Part shown: positions 33,022-40,724 of the stretch, one piece after another
How positions within the stretch are numbered: the stretch's first letter is position 1
Layout: each line of letters starts with the position of its first letter
Assembly (NCBI RefSeq): GCF_004745635.1
Contig: NZ_SRLB01000011.1
Coordinates: 208,440-272,439 of the forward strand
DNA from: Methylobacterium nonmethylotrophicum
GTDB lineage: Bacteria > Pseudomonadota > Alphaproteobacteria > Rhizobiales > Beijerinckiaceae
DNA: 64,000 bases
Reading direction: 5' to 3'
Made by a program: the position numbers and the translations under genes
The notes under the pieces: model-generated
The model's database searches: none
What the model saw: only the letters and a program-made list of their open reading frames with translations
What the model was told of the DNA's origin: nothing

Positions 33022-33920
33022 GGGATCTGCACCCCGCGCCGGTCGAGGAAGATCGCGTAGAGCGTGTGCGAGCCGCCGATGAACAGGCGGTTCTTGGCCG
33101 ATCCGCCGAAGGTGATGTTCGAGACCCGGTGCGGCACCAGGATCTTGCCCATCAGCTTGCCCTCCGGGCTGAGGCAGTGGACCCCGTCGCCTGCGCTCGA
33201 CCAGATATTGCCGTCCTCGTCGATTCGCATCCCGTCGCAATAGCCCGGCGAGATCGTGTGGAAGATCTCGCCGCCGGAGAGCGCACCGTCGGGCGCGACG
33301 TCGAACACCCGGATGTGCTGGCGCGGGTTCGGCTTCGACTGGTCGCCGGTCTCGGCGACGTAGAGCCGGCGCTCGTCGGGCGAGAAGGCGAGGCCGTTCG
33401 GCCCGTCGAAATCGCCCGCCATCACCGTGATCTCGCTCGTCGCCGGATCGAAGCGGTACAGGGCCGGGGGCTGCTCCGATTTCTGACGTCCGCCCTCGTA
33501 GTCGTTCGCGATGCCGTAGACCGGATCGCTGAACCAGATCGTGCCGTCGGACTTCACCACCACGTCGTTCGGCGAATTCAGCCGCTTGCCGGCGTGGTGG
33601 GTGACGAGGGTCGTGACCGTCCCGTCGTGCTCCGTGCGATACAGGCAGCGGCCGCGATGCGAGCAGGCGATCAGCCGGCCCTGGCGGTCGCGGGTCTGGC
33701 CGTTGGCGTAGTTCGAGGGCTGGCGATAGACCGAGAAGCCGGCCCCCTCGATCCACCGCATGGTCCGGTTGCGCGGCAGGTCCTGGAACAGCAGGCAATC
33801 GGCATCGCCCATCCAGACCGGCCCCTCGATCCAGCGGAAGCCGGAGCCGAGTTCCTCGAGCGGCGCGTTGCCGAGGATGTAGTGCGTGAAGCGCGCGTCG
33901 TGGATCTCGAACCCGTCCAT
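33018..33920 (-). CDS. SMP-30/gluconolactonase family protein
   Basis: 300 residues from ATG 33920. It is a six-bladed beta-propeller lactonase: EGPVWMGDADCLLFQDLPRN near the start with the metal-binding Glu, LNSPNDVVVKSDGTIWFSDP with the metal-binding Asn, and FDGPNGLAFSPDERRLYVAE. No signal peptide, so cytoplasmic. It hydrolyses sugar lactones by family inference. It lies 4 bp from the cupin gene upstream and overlaps the VOC gene downstream, one operon with DoxX. Confidence 0.88.
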   Translation of the reverse strand: MDGFEIHDARFTHYILGNAPLEELGSGFRWIEGPVWMGDADCLLFQDLPRNRTMRWIEGAGFSVYRQPSNYANGQTRDRQGRLIACSHRGRCLYRTEHDGTVTTLVTHHAGKRLNSPNDVVVKSDGTIWFSDPVYGIANDYEGGRQKSEQPPALYRFDPATSEITVMAGDFDGPNGLAFSPDERRLYVAETGDQSKPNPRQHIRVFDVAPDGALSGGEIFHTISPGYCDGMRIDEDGNIWSSAGDGVHCLSPEGKLMGKILVPHRVSNITFGGSAKNRLFIGGSHTLYAIFLDRRGVQIP

Positions 33921-33924
33921 GGCG

Positions 33925-34371
33925 TCACCGGAACCGGCAGGCCGCCCCCGTCGTCGGGGGCTTGTCATACTGCACGATCATCAGCACCGCCGGCGCGTCC
34001 CCGACCGTGCCGGAGCGGTGGCCCTTCCTGCCGTCGACCTCGCGGACGTTCTGGTCCTCGCCGAACGAGATCTCGCCCGGGCCCATCTCGACCCGGGTGC
34101 CGTCCATCGATTCGACGAACCAGCGGCCCGAGAGCGGGATGATCCATTGCGGCTTCGGGTTGGGGTGCCAGTCGCCGGTCCAGCCGACCGGCTGCACGGT
34201 GACGAAGACGGTGGCGCCGTCATGGGTCTTCTGCCCCTGCCATTGCGGCGGGGCCGGCGGCGACATCGACTTCTCCTCGAACTCGGTGAAGGCGCACCGG
34301 GTCTGGTGGCTGATCCCGTCCGCGTCGGCCCAGAGGTGCCAGTAGGGAACGGTGGGGGTCTGATCGCTCAT
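33925..34371 (-). CDS. cupin domain-containing protein
   Basis: 148 residues. The cupin barrel covers about 60-135: GDWHPNPKPQWIIPLSGRWF holds one histidine of the metal site, and VEMGPGEISFGEDQN is the second cupin motif. No membrane or signal sequence. Function unknown; in this operon it could be a sugar-acid-handling or sensing protein. The start at 34371 overlaps the DoxX stop (ATGA). Confidence 0.8.
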   Translation of the reverse strand: MSDQTPTVPYWHLWADADGISHQTRCAFTEFEEKSMSPPAPPQWQGQKTHDGATVFVTVQPVGWTGDWHPNPKPQWIIPLSGRWFVESMDGTRVEMGPGEISFGEDQNVREVDGRKGHRSGTVGDAPAVLMIVQYDKPPTTGAACRFR

Positions 34372-34838
34372 CGGGCGGTCTCGCTGACGCTGTAGGGCCT
34401 CGACGAGGCGAAGGGGTCGGAGAAGAACGTCTCCACCGTCGCCGCCCCCGTGCCGAAGGTGACGAGCAGAAACCCGCCGGCGAGCGCGAGGTTCTTCCAG
34501 AAATCCCAGAAAAGCTCGCGCCCCTTGCCGCCGGACCAGAAATCCCCCGGCTTCCAGAACTGCTTCCACAGGAGCGCCGTGACGCCGCAATAGCCGGCGA
34601 GCACGAAAGCGGCGAAGCGGTCGGCGATGCCGGTGAGGATGCCGAGCGACATCACGATCTCGACGAACAGGCCGATCAGGATCAGCAGCGTGGCGGGACC
34701 CGTGGCGTGCACCGCCTGCCTGGCCTGGCCTACCGCACCGCGAAAGTTCAGGATCTTGTCCAGCGCGCTGAACGGCAGGAACAGCAGCACCAGGAGGAGC
34801 CTGACGCCGAAGGCGACCGCGATGCTGAGGGAGGCCAT
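34368..34838 (-). CDS. DoxX family membrane protein
   Basis: 156 residues with four membrane helices (for example GVRLLLVLLFLPFSALDKIL and LLILIGLFVEIVMSLGILTG) and the DoxX-type GPATLL-x8-E spacing. It is an inner-membrane protein of unclear function, found near oxidoreductases and redox stress genes. ATG 34838 is the first methionine in front of the hydrophobic sequence. First gene of the minus-strand operon doxX-cupin-SMP30-VOC, divergent from the GMC oxidoreductase. Confidence 0.85.
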   Translation of the reverse strand: MASLSIAVAFGVRLLLVLLFLPFSALDKILNFRGAVGQARQAVHATGPATLLILIGLFVEIVMSLGILTGIADRFAAFVLAGYCGVTALLWKQFWKPGDFWSGGKGRELFWDFWKNLALAGGFLLVTFGTGAATVETFFSDPFASSRPYSVSETAR

Positions 34839-34947
34839 CCGTCGCAAACCCCGCTGCCCTGTGTGCACCTGCGAAAAGCTAACTGGGGCGGATCGACGTT
34901 CGCGCCAGCCCCGCCATATGCCCCACGGCACGGCCGTCAGGCCCTGC

Positions 34948-34980
34948 CTAAGCAGAATTGCGTCACGCAATTCTGCTTAG
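34948..34980. repeat. perfect 15-bp inverted repeat
   Basis: CTAAGCAGAATTGCG and its exact reverse complement are separated by only TCA. It is AT-richer than its surroundings and lies between two divergent promoters (doxX at 34838, GMC gene at 35069). It may be an operator shared by both or a palindromic repeat element; it is not placed as a terminator for either gene. Confidence 0.8.
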
Positions 34981-34991
34981 TTTCTGGTTTC

Positions 34992-35037
34992 GCATCATTT
35001 TTGCCGCCGAACCGGTGCCCACTTCGGCGAATGATGC
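34992..35037. repeat. hairpin repeat before GMC gene
   Basis: GCATCATT at 34992-34999 pairs with AATGATGC at 35030-35037, and CGCCGAA at 35005-35011 with TTCGGCG at 35023-35029, around the loop ACCGGTGCCCAC. It looks like a dispersed palindromic repeat. It ends 31 bp before the GMC start codon and would fold in that mRNA leader if transcription starts upstream of it. Confidence 0.65.
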
Positions 35038-35068
35038 ATAGTCCCGCCTCTGTCGCGAGGAGGAGCCG

Positions 35069-36637
35069 ATGAGCGAGAACCGGCACTACGACGTCGTCAT
35101 CATCGGCTCCGGGCCCGGCGGCGGCACCATGGCGTGGCGGCTCGCCCAGACCGGCAAGCGCATCCTGCTCCTCGAGCGCGGCGACTACCTGCCGCGCGAG
35201 CGCGAGAACTGGGACAGCCAGGCGGTCTTCGTCGATGCCCGCTACCAGGCGCCCGAGACCTGGTACGGCGCCGACGGCTCGAGCTTCCATCCCGGCCTGC
35301 ATTACTTCGTCGGCGGCAACAGCAAGGTCTACGGCTCGGTCCTGCTCCGCCTGCGCGAGAAGGATTTTTATCAGATCCGCCATCCGGACGGCCTCTCGCC
35401 GGAATGGCCGGTGAAGTACGACGTGTTCGAGCCCTATTACCAGGCGGCGGAAGAACTCTACTATGTCCACGGCCTGCGCGGCGAGGACCCGACCGAGCCG
35501 CCCTCGACGAAACCCTACGCCTACCCGCCGATCAGCCACGAGAAGCGGATCCAGGAGCTGTTCGACGGCCTCAAGCGCGAGGGCCACCACCCGTTCCACC
35601 TGCCGGTCGGTGTGCGGCTCGAGGAGCGGGACGGCAAGCCGCTGCCGCACTCGGCCTGCATCCGCTGCGACGCCTTCGACGGCTATCCGTGCATCACCAA
35701 CGGCAAGGCCGACGCGCAGATCGCCTGCGTCGACCCGGCGCTCGCGGCGCACCCGAACCTCACCCTGATGACCAACTCTTACGTCGACCGGCTGCTCACC
35801 GACCCGGCCGGGCGGACGATCACCGGCGTCGCGGTGAAGCGCGGCGACCTCACGGAGGTGTTCACCGGCGACATCGTGGTGGTGGCCTGCGGCGCCCTGT
35901 CCTCGGCGCTCCTGATGCTGCGCTCCGCCAGCGACGCCCATCCGCAGGGGCTCGCCAACCGCTCGGGGCAAGTGGGCCGCAACTACATGCGGCACAACAA
36001 TTCGACGGTGCTCGCCATCTCCCGCACCCCGAACCCGACCAAGTTCCAGAAGACGCTCGGCCTCAACGACTTCTACTTCGGCGCCGACGACTGGGACTAT
36101 CCCCTCGGCCACATCCAGATGGTCGGCAAGTCGGACGGGGTGCAGATCCACGGCGAGGGCCTGCCGGGCTTCCTGCAATGGTTCCCGGAGAAGCCATTCG
36201 ACTGGCTCGCCAAACACTCGCTGGATTTCTGGCTCACCACCGAGGACCTGCCGATCCCGGACAACCGCATCTTCTATGACGGGGGCAAGGTCCGGCTCGA
36301 CCTCAAGCAGACCAACGAGGAGGCCCTGCATCGCCTGAAGGCGAAGCTGCGCGACCTCTGCGCGAAGCTCGAGATCCACCCGCAGCTCTTCGACCGCTCG
36401 CTCTACCTCGGCAAGGACGTGCCGATCGGCGGCACCGCCCATCAGGCCGGCACGCTGCGCTTCGGCCCCGACCCGGCGACCTCGGTCCTCGACCTCGACT
36501 GCAGGGCGCACGAGCTCGACAACCTCTACGTCACCGACGCGAGCTTCTTCCCGTCGATTGGTGCGGTGAACCCGACGCTGACGATCATCGCGAACTCGCT
36601 GCGCGTGGCGGATCACATCATCGGGCGGCTCGGGTAA
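35069..36637 (+). CDS. GMC family oxidoreductase
   Basis: 522 residues. The FAD-binding site is at the N-terminus (VVIIGSGPGGGTMAWRLAQT), followed by the GMC segment HYFVGGNSKVYGSVLLRLRE. The C-terminal catalytic block is GAVNPTLTIIANSLRVADH, with TDASFFPSIG just before. No signal peptide. It should oxidise an alcohol or sugar-like substrate with FAD. A four-cysteine stretch (CIRCDAFDGYPC) may hold an Fe-S cluster or disulfide. The neighbouring lactonase and cupin genes suggest a pathway in which a sugar is oxidised to a lactone and then hydrolysed; that is inference. AGGAGG lies eight bases before the ATG. Confidence 0.9.
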   Translation: MSENRHYDVVIIGSGPGGGTMAWRLAQTGKRILLLERGDYLPRERENWDSQAVFVDARYQAPETWYGADGSSFHPGLHYFVGGNSKVYGSVLLRLREKDFYQIRHPDGLSPEWPVKYDVFEPYYQAAEELYYVHGLRGEDPTEPPSTKPYAYPPISHEKRIQELFDGLKREGHHPFHLPVGVRLEERDGKPLPHSACIRCDAFDGYPCITNGKADAQIACVDPALAAHPNLTLMTNSYVDRLLTDPAGRTITGVAVKRGDLTEVFTGDIVVVACGALSSALLMLRSASDAHPQGLANRSGQVGRNYMRHNNSTVLAISRTPNPTKFQKTLGLNDFYFGADDWDYPLGHIQMVGKSDGVQIHGEGLPGFLQWFPEKPFDWLAKHSLDFWLTTEDLPIPDNRIFYDGGKVRLDLKQTNEEALHRLKAKLRDLCAKLEIHPQLFDRSLYLGKDVPIGGTAHQAGTLRFGPDPATSVLDLDCRAHELDNLYVTDASFFPSIGAVNPTLTIIANSLRVADHIIGRLG

Positions 36638-37215
36638 AGCCCGATCGGCTTGGCCGTGCGAGGGGGTGCTTGAGGCCCCAAGCCGACATCAGGATGTGTG
36701 TGACGGTGTCCGGCGAACCGCCGGTGCGGCCTACGGTGCTGGCACACTGGGCTTACGGGCACTGAGTGCCAGCCGCAGCGACAGCGACGGGGTTGGACGC
36801 TTCACGCCTATCCGTTCCTGATGGTGCGATGAAGGTCGTCGTGACCATTGATGAACGCGGCCACTTCCTTGCCCCTTAATGCAGTCGCGGGGTTGGCATC
36901 CCTCGTGCAGACGCAAGCGAAGACGAAGTCAAGGCCCCTCCGTTCCAATTTTAGCGCGGCCTATCCGGTAAATTAGTAAGCCACATCCGTTGATCGTTCT
37001 CCATTCTGCTCGGACATTCGAGCAATGTTTGCGCAGCTTATATTGCTGGATCAAATATGTTCCGATATACCGATCCGAAGAGCCGCTTCGCAGCGGCAAG
37101 TGGGCCCTGTGCATGTAAGTGGGTAACCCTCGTGCTCGGCCAGAGGCTTTTGCCTACTCGTCGTTGCTACCATGAAGTCGACTGGCTTCGGCCCGGTCCG
37201 GAGCAGGTACGAGCG
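36638..37215. other. AT-richer intergenic region, no gene seen
   Basis: About 580 bases with lower G+C than the core, including stretches near 36930-37110. Short open frames on both strands have no start signals or protein character. It may be the edge of a transferred segment. Confidence 0.5.
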
Positions 37216-38193
37216 TCACTCCATGATTTCATCCGCGCGCCCCAAAAGATAAGGCGGCAGATCGACGTCGAGAGCACGCGCCGTGCGCATATTTATCACA
37301 AGTTCAAATCTTGAAGGTTGCTCGATTGGCAGTTTTGCGGCTTTTTCGCCCTCTAAGACTCGTTTAAGGAAATATATAGCTCGTTTGACATTGTCGCGAT
37401 GTACATATCCATAGCTTATGAGAGCGCCCTCTTCGGCAAACTGACGAACACTCGCAAGCAATCCGACCTTTTTCTCGATGGCCAGAAGGCAAAATGCTTT
37501 TGCATTGGCGTTCAATGCGCTGTCTGGCATGATTATCAAAGTATCTGGCCTGCTTGCGAAGATTTCATCCGAAAAATTTGGAAAAGATTTTGAAGGATCC
37601 CAACGATGGATGCGGGCCGTTGCTCCACGCTTTTCGCATTGATTCGAAAAAGCCTTTTCGAGGGTAATATTTGAAGGATTTAATGGATTGCTGATGGCCG
37701 CAATAGTCCCAATTTTAGGAAATGCCTCAAATCCAATATCTAATAATTTTAGCAGAGATTCCTCCCCGCTCGTAGCAACGCCTGTGATGTTGCCACCTGG
37801 ATTGGCGAGACTTTCCGCGAGTCCAGCTCGTATCGGATCATTCAATGACAACATAACGATCGGAATAGTATTCGTGAGAGATTTAACAGCACTAGCTCCA
37901 GATATCGTATTGACAAGTATGGCCTCAGGATTTCTAGACAAGGCGTTCGACGATATTTTCGGCATATTCTTATAATCGCCATCTGCCCATATTTCTTCGA
38001 TCTCGATGTCGCGACCTTCAACGATACCGTGATCGGCAAGCCCCTCTCTGATGAATTTTATAAGCAGAAGGCTTGATCGATCGGTGCTTCTACCTCCGCC
38101 GACGAGAACCACTCTGCGAGGGGCCGCCGAGGCCCGACTGGCTCCGAAGACCGCCAGCCATGCTCCTGCGACGCAGAACGTTCGCCGGTCCAT
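37216..38193 (-). CDS. ABC transporter substrate-binding protein (ABC_sub_bind family)
   Basis: 325 residues from ATG 38193. The N-terminus MDRRTFCVAGAWLAVFGASR is a Tat-like signal (RRTF, then hydrophobic), ending at ASAAP. The body is a TrpX/XylF-like periplasmic binding protein: RRVVLVGGGRSTDRSS, LIKFIREGLADHGIVEGRDI, SLANPGGNITGVATSG and FAEEGALISYGYVHRDN. The codon usage is visibly AT-richer than its neighbours (many T/A third positions such as TTT, ATA, AAT). No permease or ATPase gene is adjacent, so it is an orphan, probably acquired by transfer. Confidence 0.85.
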   Translation of the reverse strand: MDRRTFCVAGAWLAVFGASRASAAPRRVVLVGGGRSTDRSSLLLIKFIREGLADHGIVEGRDIEIEEIWADGDYKNMPKISSNALSRNPEAILVNTISGASAVKSLTNTIPIVMLSLNDPIRAGLAESLANPGGNITGVATSGEESLLKLLDIGFEAFPKIGTIAAISNPLNPSNITLEKAFSNQCEKRGATARIHRWDPSKSFPNFSDEIFASRPDTLIIMPDSALNANAKAFCLLAIEKKVGLLASVRQFAEEGALISYGYVHRDNVKRAIYFLKRVLEGEKAAKLPIEQPSRFELVINMRTARALDVDLPPYLLGRADEIME

Positions 38194-38580
38194 TGATGCC
38201 CCCGATTCGGCACTAAGGGAGGAACAGCCTGCCCACATTCGGCACCACTGAAAAGTTGCAATGTGAGGTCTGCTGCGATGTTGCCCTCGAAAGGCATCTC
38301 TCGCACCGAAGCTCAGCTCTTCTCCTGAATTGCGCACGTGCTCTCGTTAAAGCCCGAGAGGGTGGACAGTAATCGGCTGCTGAGCCGATTTATATCAAGA
38401 AAGAATACAGGACTGGTTCCCGTACGTTCGTCCTGCGCAAGTGGCAAAGATGCTGTGCAATGGTCAGTCTCGAGGGTCTGCTGTCGCGTGTTGAGCGACT
38501 GGTCGGCCCTCGGCGGAGTGGTCAGCCCTGACGTATGGCTCTGAGCCGACGTGGTCCTGCCCCGGTTTGCGGTCCGAGGC
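38194..38580. other. intergenic region, no gene seen
   Basis: 390 bases between the substrate-binding protein gene and the IS3 remnant. Only short frames without coding features are present. It may contain further transposon debris. Confidence 0.45.
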
Positions 38581-39110
38581 CTATGCAAGGTCTCGGGCTG
38601 TGACAGCTTGGCTGGCGAAGGCTCGGGGCGTCAAGCCACCGAGCGCCATAGGCGGCCGGTCTTCGCTATCGTGGCACCTCCATTCCTCGATGCGGTCGCG
38701 GGCATCGGCCAGGGACCGGAACCATGAAGCATTCAGGCATTCCGCCCGCAGGCGGCCGTTGAAGGCCTCGATGGACGCATTGGCGGTCGGTTTACCGGGC
38801 CGAGAGACGTCGAGCTCGACCCCGTTCAGGTAAGCCCAGCCGCAAGCGCAGCGCCAACTGCGGGTCGGAGCGCTCACGGTGGCGCTGGGACGAGCGGCCG
38901 AAGCCGGTGGCCTGACAGGCCCGCCATTGGCTGATCCGCAGGCCACCTGCAGGGGACCGGCGACCTCGCGGCGAACGGCTTTGCCTCATCCCTGATCCTT
39001 GAGCACGTCCTGCAACATCGAGCGATCCAGCGTGAGTGGGCGACCAGCCGATTGAGCTTGCCGCTCTCCTCCTCCGGCTGCTTCAACCGCCGGATCTCCG
39101 GCACACCCAA
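38581..39110 (-). pseudogene. IS3-family transposase remnant
   Basis: Two frames of a degraded element. Near 39110 the residues RRLKQPEEESGKLNRLVA are the C-terminal coiled-coil of OrfA. After frame disruption, 38946 to 38581 encodes the end of the OrfB integrase: LNGVELDVSRPGKPTANASI, EAFNGRLRAECLNASWFRSL and ALGGLTPRAFASQ, which includes the third acidic residue of the DDE triad (EAFNGR). The central catalytic part is missing. It is a remnant of the IS3 family and not mobile on its own. Confidence 0.85.
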
Positions 39111-39275
39111 ACCGCCGGATCAGGGTCACGGCGGCTCAGAGCCATACTTCAGGGAGGACCACTCCGCCGGGGGCTGACCACGCGATCCCGGACCGCCACT
39201 TGCACGCCCGGGCGCGTCGCCCTGTCGTCGCTTCCCCGCTATGGAAGGGCGGCCCAGTCTCCGAAGGATCTCCCG

Positions 39276-40577
39276 ATGCCCAAGGATCTCCCGATGCCCC
39301 TGGACCCCGCCCTCCGCGACCGCATCGTCACCGCCGTCGCGGACGGTTTCGCCGACCAGATCGCCCACACCCAGGCGCTGATCCGCTTCCCCTCGACCCG
39401 CGGCGAGGAGCAGGCGATCCAGGACTTCGTGTTTCGCAGCTTCCGCGACCGCGGCTACGCCATGGACCGTTTCGCCATGGACCGCGTGCAGATCGAGGCG
39501 CATCCGGGCGGGGCGAGGTTCGCGCCCGAGCATTCCGAGGCGCCGATCGTCGTCGGCATCCACCGGCCGCGGGAGGAGCGGGGGCGCTCGCTGATCCTCC
39601 AGGCCCATGTCGACGTGGTGCCGGCGGGGCCCGCCGACCTCTGGACCCACCCGCCCTTCGACCCGGTGGTGGAGGGCGACTGGCTCTATGGCCGCGGCGG
39701 GGCCGACATGAAGGCCGGGCACGCCGCCAACCTGTTCGCCCTCGATGCCCTGCACCGCATCGGGCTCCAGCCCGCCGCCACCGTGACGCTGCAATCGGTG
39801 GTCGAAGAGGAATCGACCGGCAACGGCGCCCTGATGACCCACCTGCGCGGCTACCGGGCCGACGCTGTGCTGATTCCGGAGCCCGAGGAGGAGATGCTGG
39901 TGCGCGCCAATACCGGCGTGCTGTGGTTCCGGGTCGAGGTCCGGGGCCGGCCGGTCCACGTGCGCGAGATGGGCACGGGGGCGAACGCCATCGACGCCGC
40001 CTACCGGGTGATCGGCGCCCTGCGGCAGCTGGAGGAGCGCTGGAACGCCGACAAGGCCGGGCGCCCGCATTTCGAGGGCGAGGCGCACCCGATCAACCTC
40101 AATATCGGCCGGATCGAGGGCGGCGACTGGGCCTCCTCGGTGCCGGCCTGGTGCCGGATCGACTGCCGCATCGCGATCTATCCGGGGACGAGCGCGGCGG
40201 AGGCCGCCCGCGAGATCGAGGCGGCGGTGGCGGCCTTTGCCCGCGACGACGCCTTCCTGTCGAACAGCCCGCCGAGCGTCACCTTCCACGGCTTCTTCGC
40301 CGAGGGTTACGTGCTCGACGAGGGCTCGGAGGCGGAAGCGGTGCTCGACCGGGCGCATCAGGCGGCGACCGGGGCCGCGCTGAGAAGCTTCATGACCGCC
40401 GGCTACCTCGATACCCGGGTCCACGCCCTCTACGACCGGGTGCCGGCGCTCTGCTACGGCCCGAAGAGCGAGAACATCCACGGCTTCGACGAGCGGGTCA
40501 GCCTCGCCTCGCTCCAGCGCATCACCACCGCCATGGCCCTCTTCGTCGCCGAGTGGTGCGGCACGGAGAGCGCCTGA
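39276..40577 (+). CDS. ArgE/DapE family deacylase (M20 peptidase)
   Basis: 433 residues. M20 metallopeptidase layout: the first metal site in ILQAHVDVVPAGPADLWTHP, the second in WLYGRGGADMKAG, the catalytic Glu pair in VVEEESTGNGA, and the metal-binding end near GPKSENIHGFDERVSL. The lid domain lies in the middle (about 210-330). It would hydrolyse an N-acyl amino acid or peptide; the exact substrate is unknown. The 18-bp unit AAGGATCTCCCGATGCCC is present twice at the start, duplicating both ribosome binding site and ATG, so 39276 and 39294 are equally good starts. Confidence 0.88.
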   Translation: MPKDLPMPLDPALRDRIVTAVADGFADQIAHTQALIRFPSTRGEEQAIQDFVFRSFRDRGYAMDRFAMDRVQIEAHPGGARFAPEHSEAPIVVGIHRPREERGRSLILQAHVDVVPAGPADLWTHPPFDPVVEGDWLYGRGGADMKAGHAANLFALDALHRIGLQPAATVTLQSVVEEESTGNGALMTHLRGYRADAVLIPEPEEEMLVRANTGVLWFRVEVRGRPVHVREMGTGANAIDAAYRVIGALRQLEERWNADKAGRPHFEGEAHPINLNIGRIEGGDWASSVPAWCRIDCRIAIYPGTSAAEAAREIEAAVAAFARDDAFLSNSPPSVTFHGFFAEGYVLDEGSEAEAVLDRAHQAATGAALRSFMTAGYLDTRVHALYDRVPALCYGPKSENIHGFDERVSLASLQRITTAMALFVAEWCGTESA

Positions 40578-40724
40578 CGCGCAAGGCGCAGGCCGTCGAT
40601 CGGCCTGTGCCCCCGCCGCCACGCTTCCCGAAATCCCTGTGCAGCACCGCCCGATCCCGCTTGAGGCAACGCCGTCTTCGGTGCGACCGCGGCAGAGTGG
40701 GTCGTCGCCGGAGCGGGAGCGCGG

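Noticed and set aside
36731..37114. Two small minus-strand frames upstream of the AT-rich gene
   Set aside because: No start signals, no family resemblance, composition typical of non-coding DNA.
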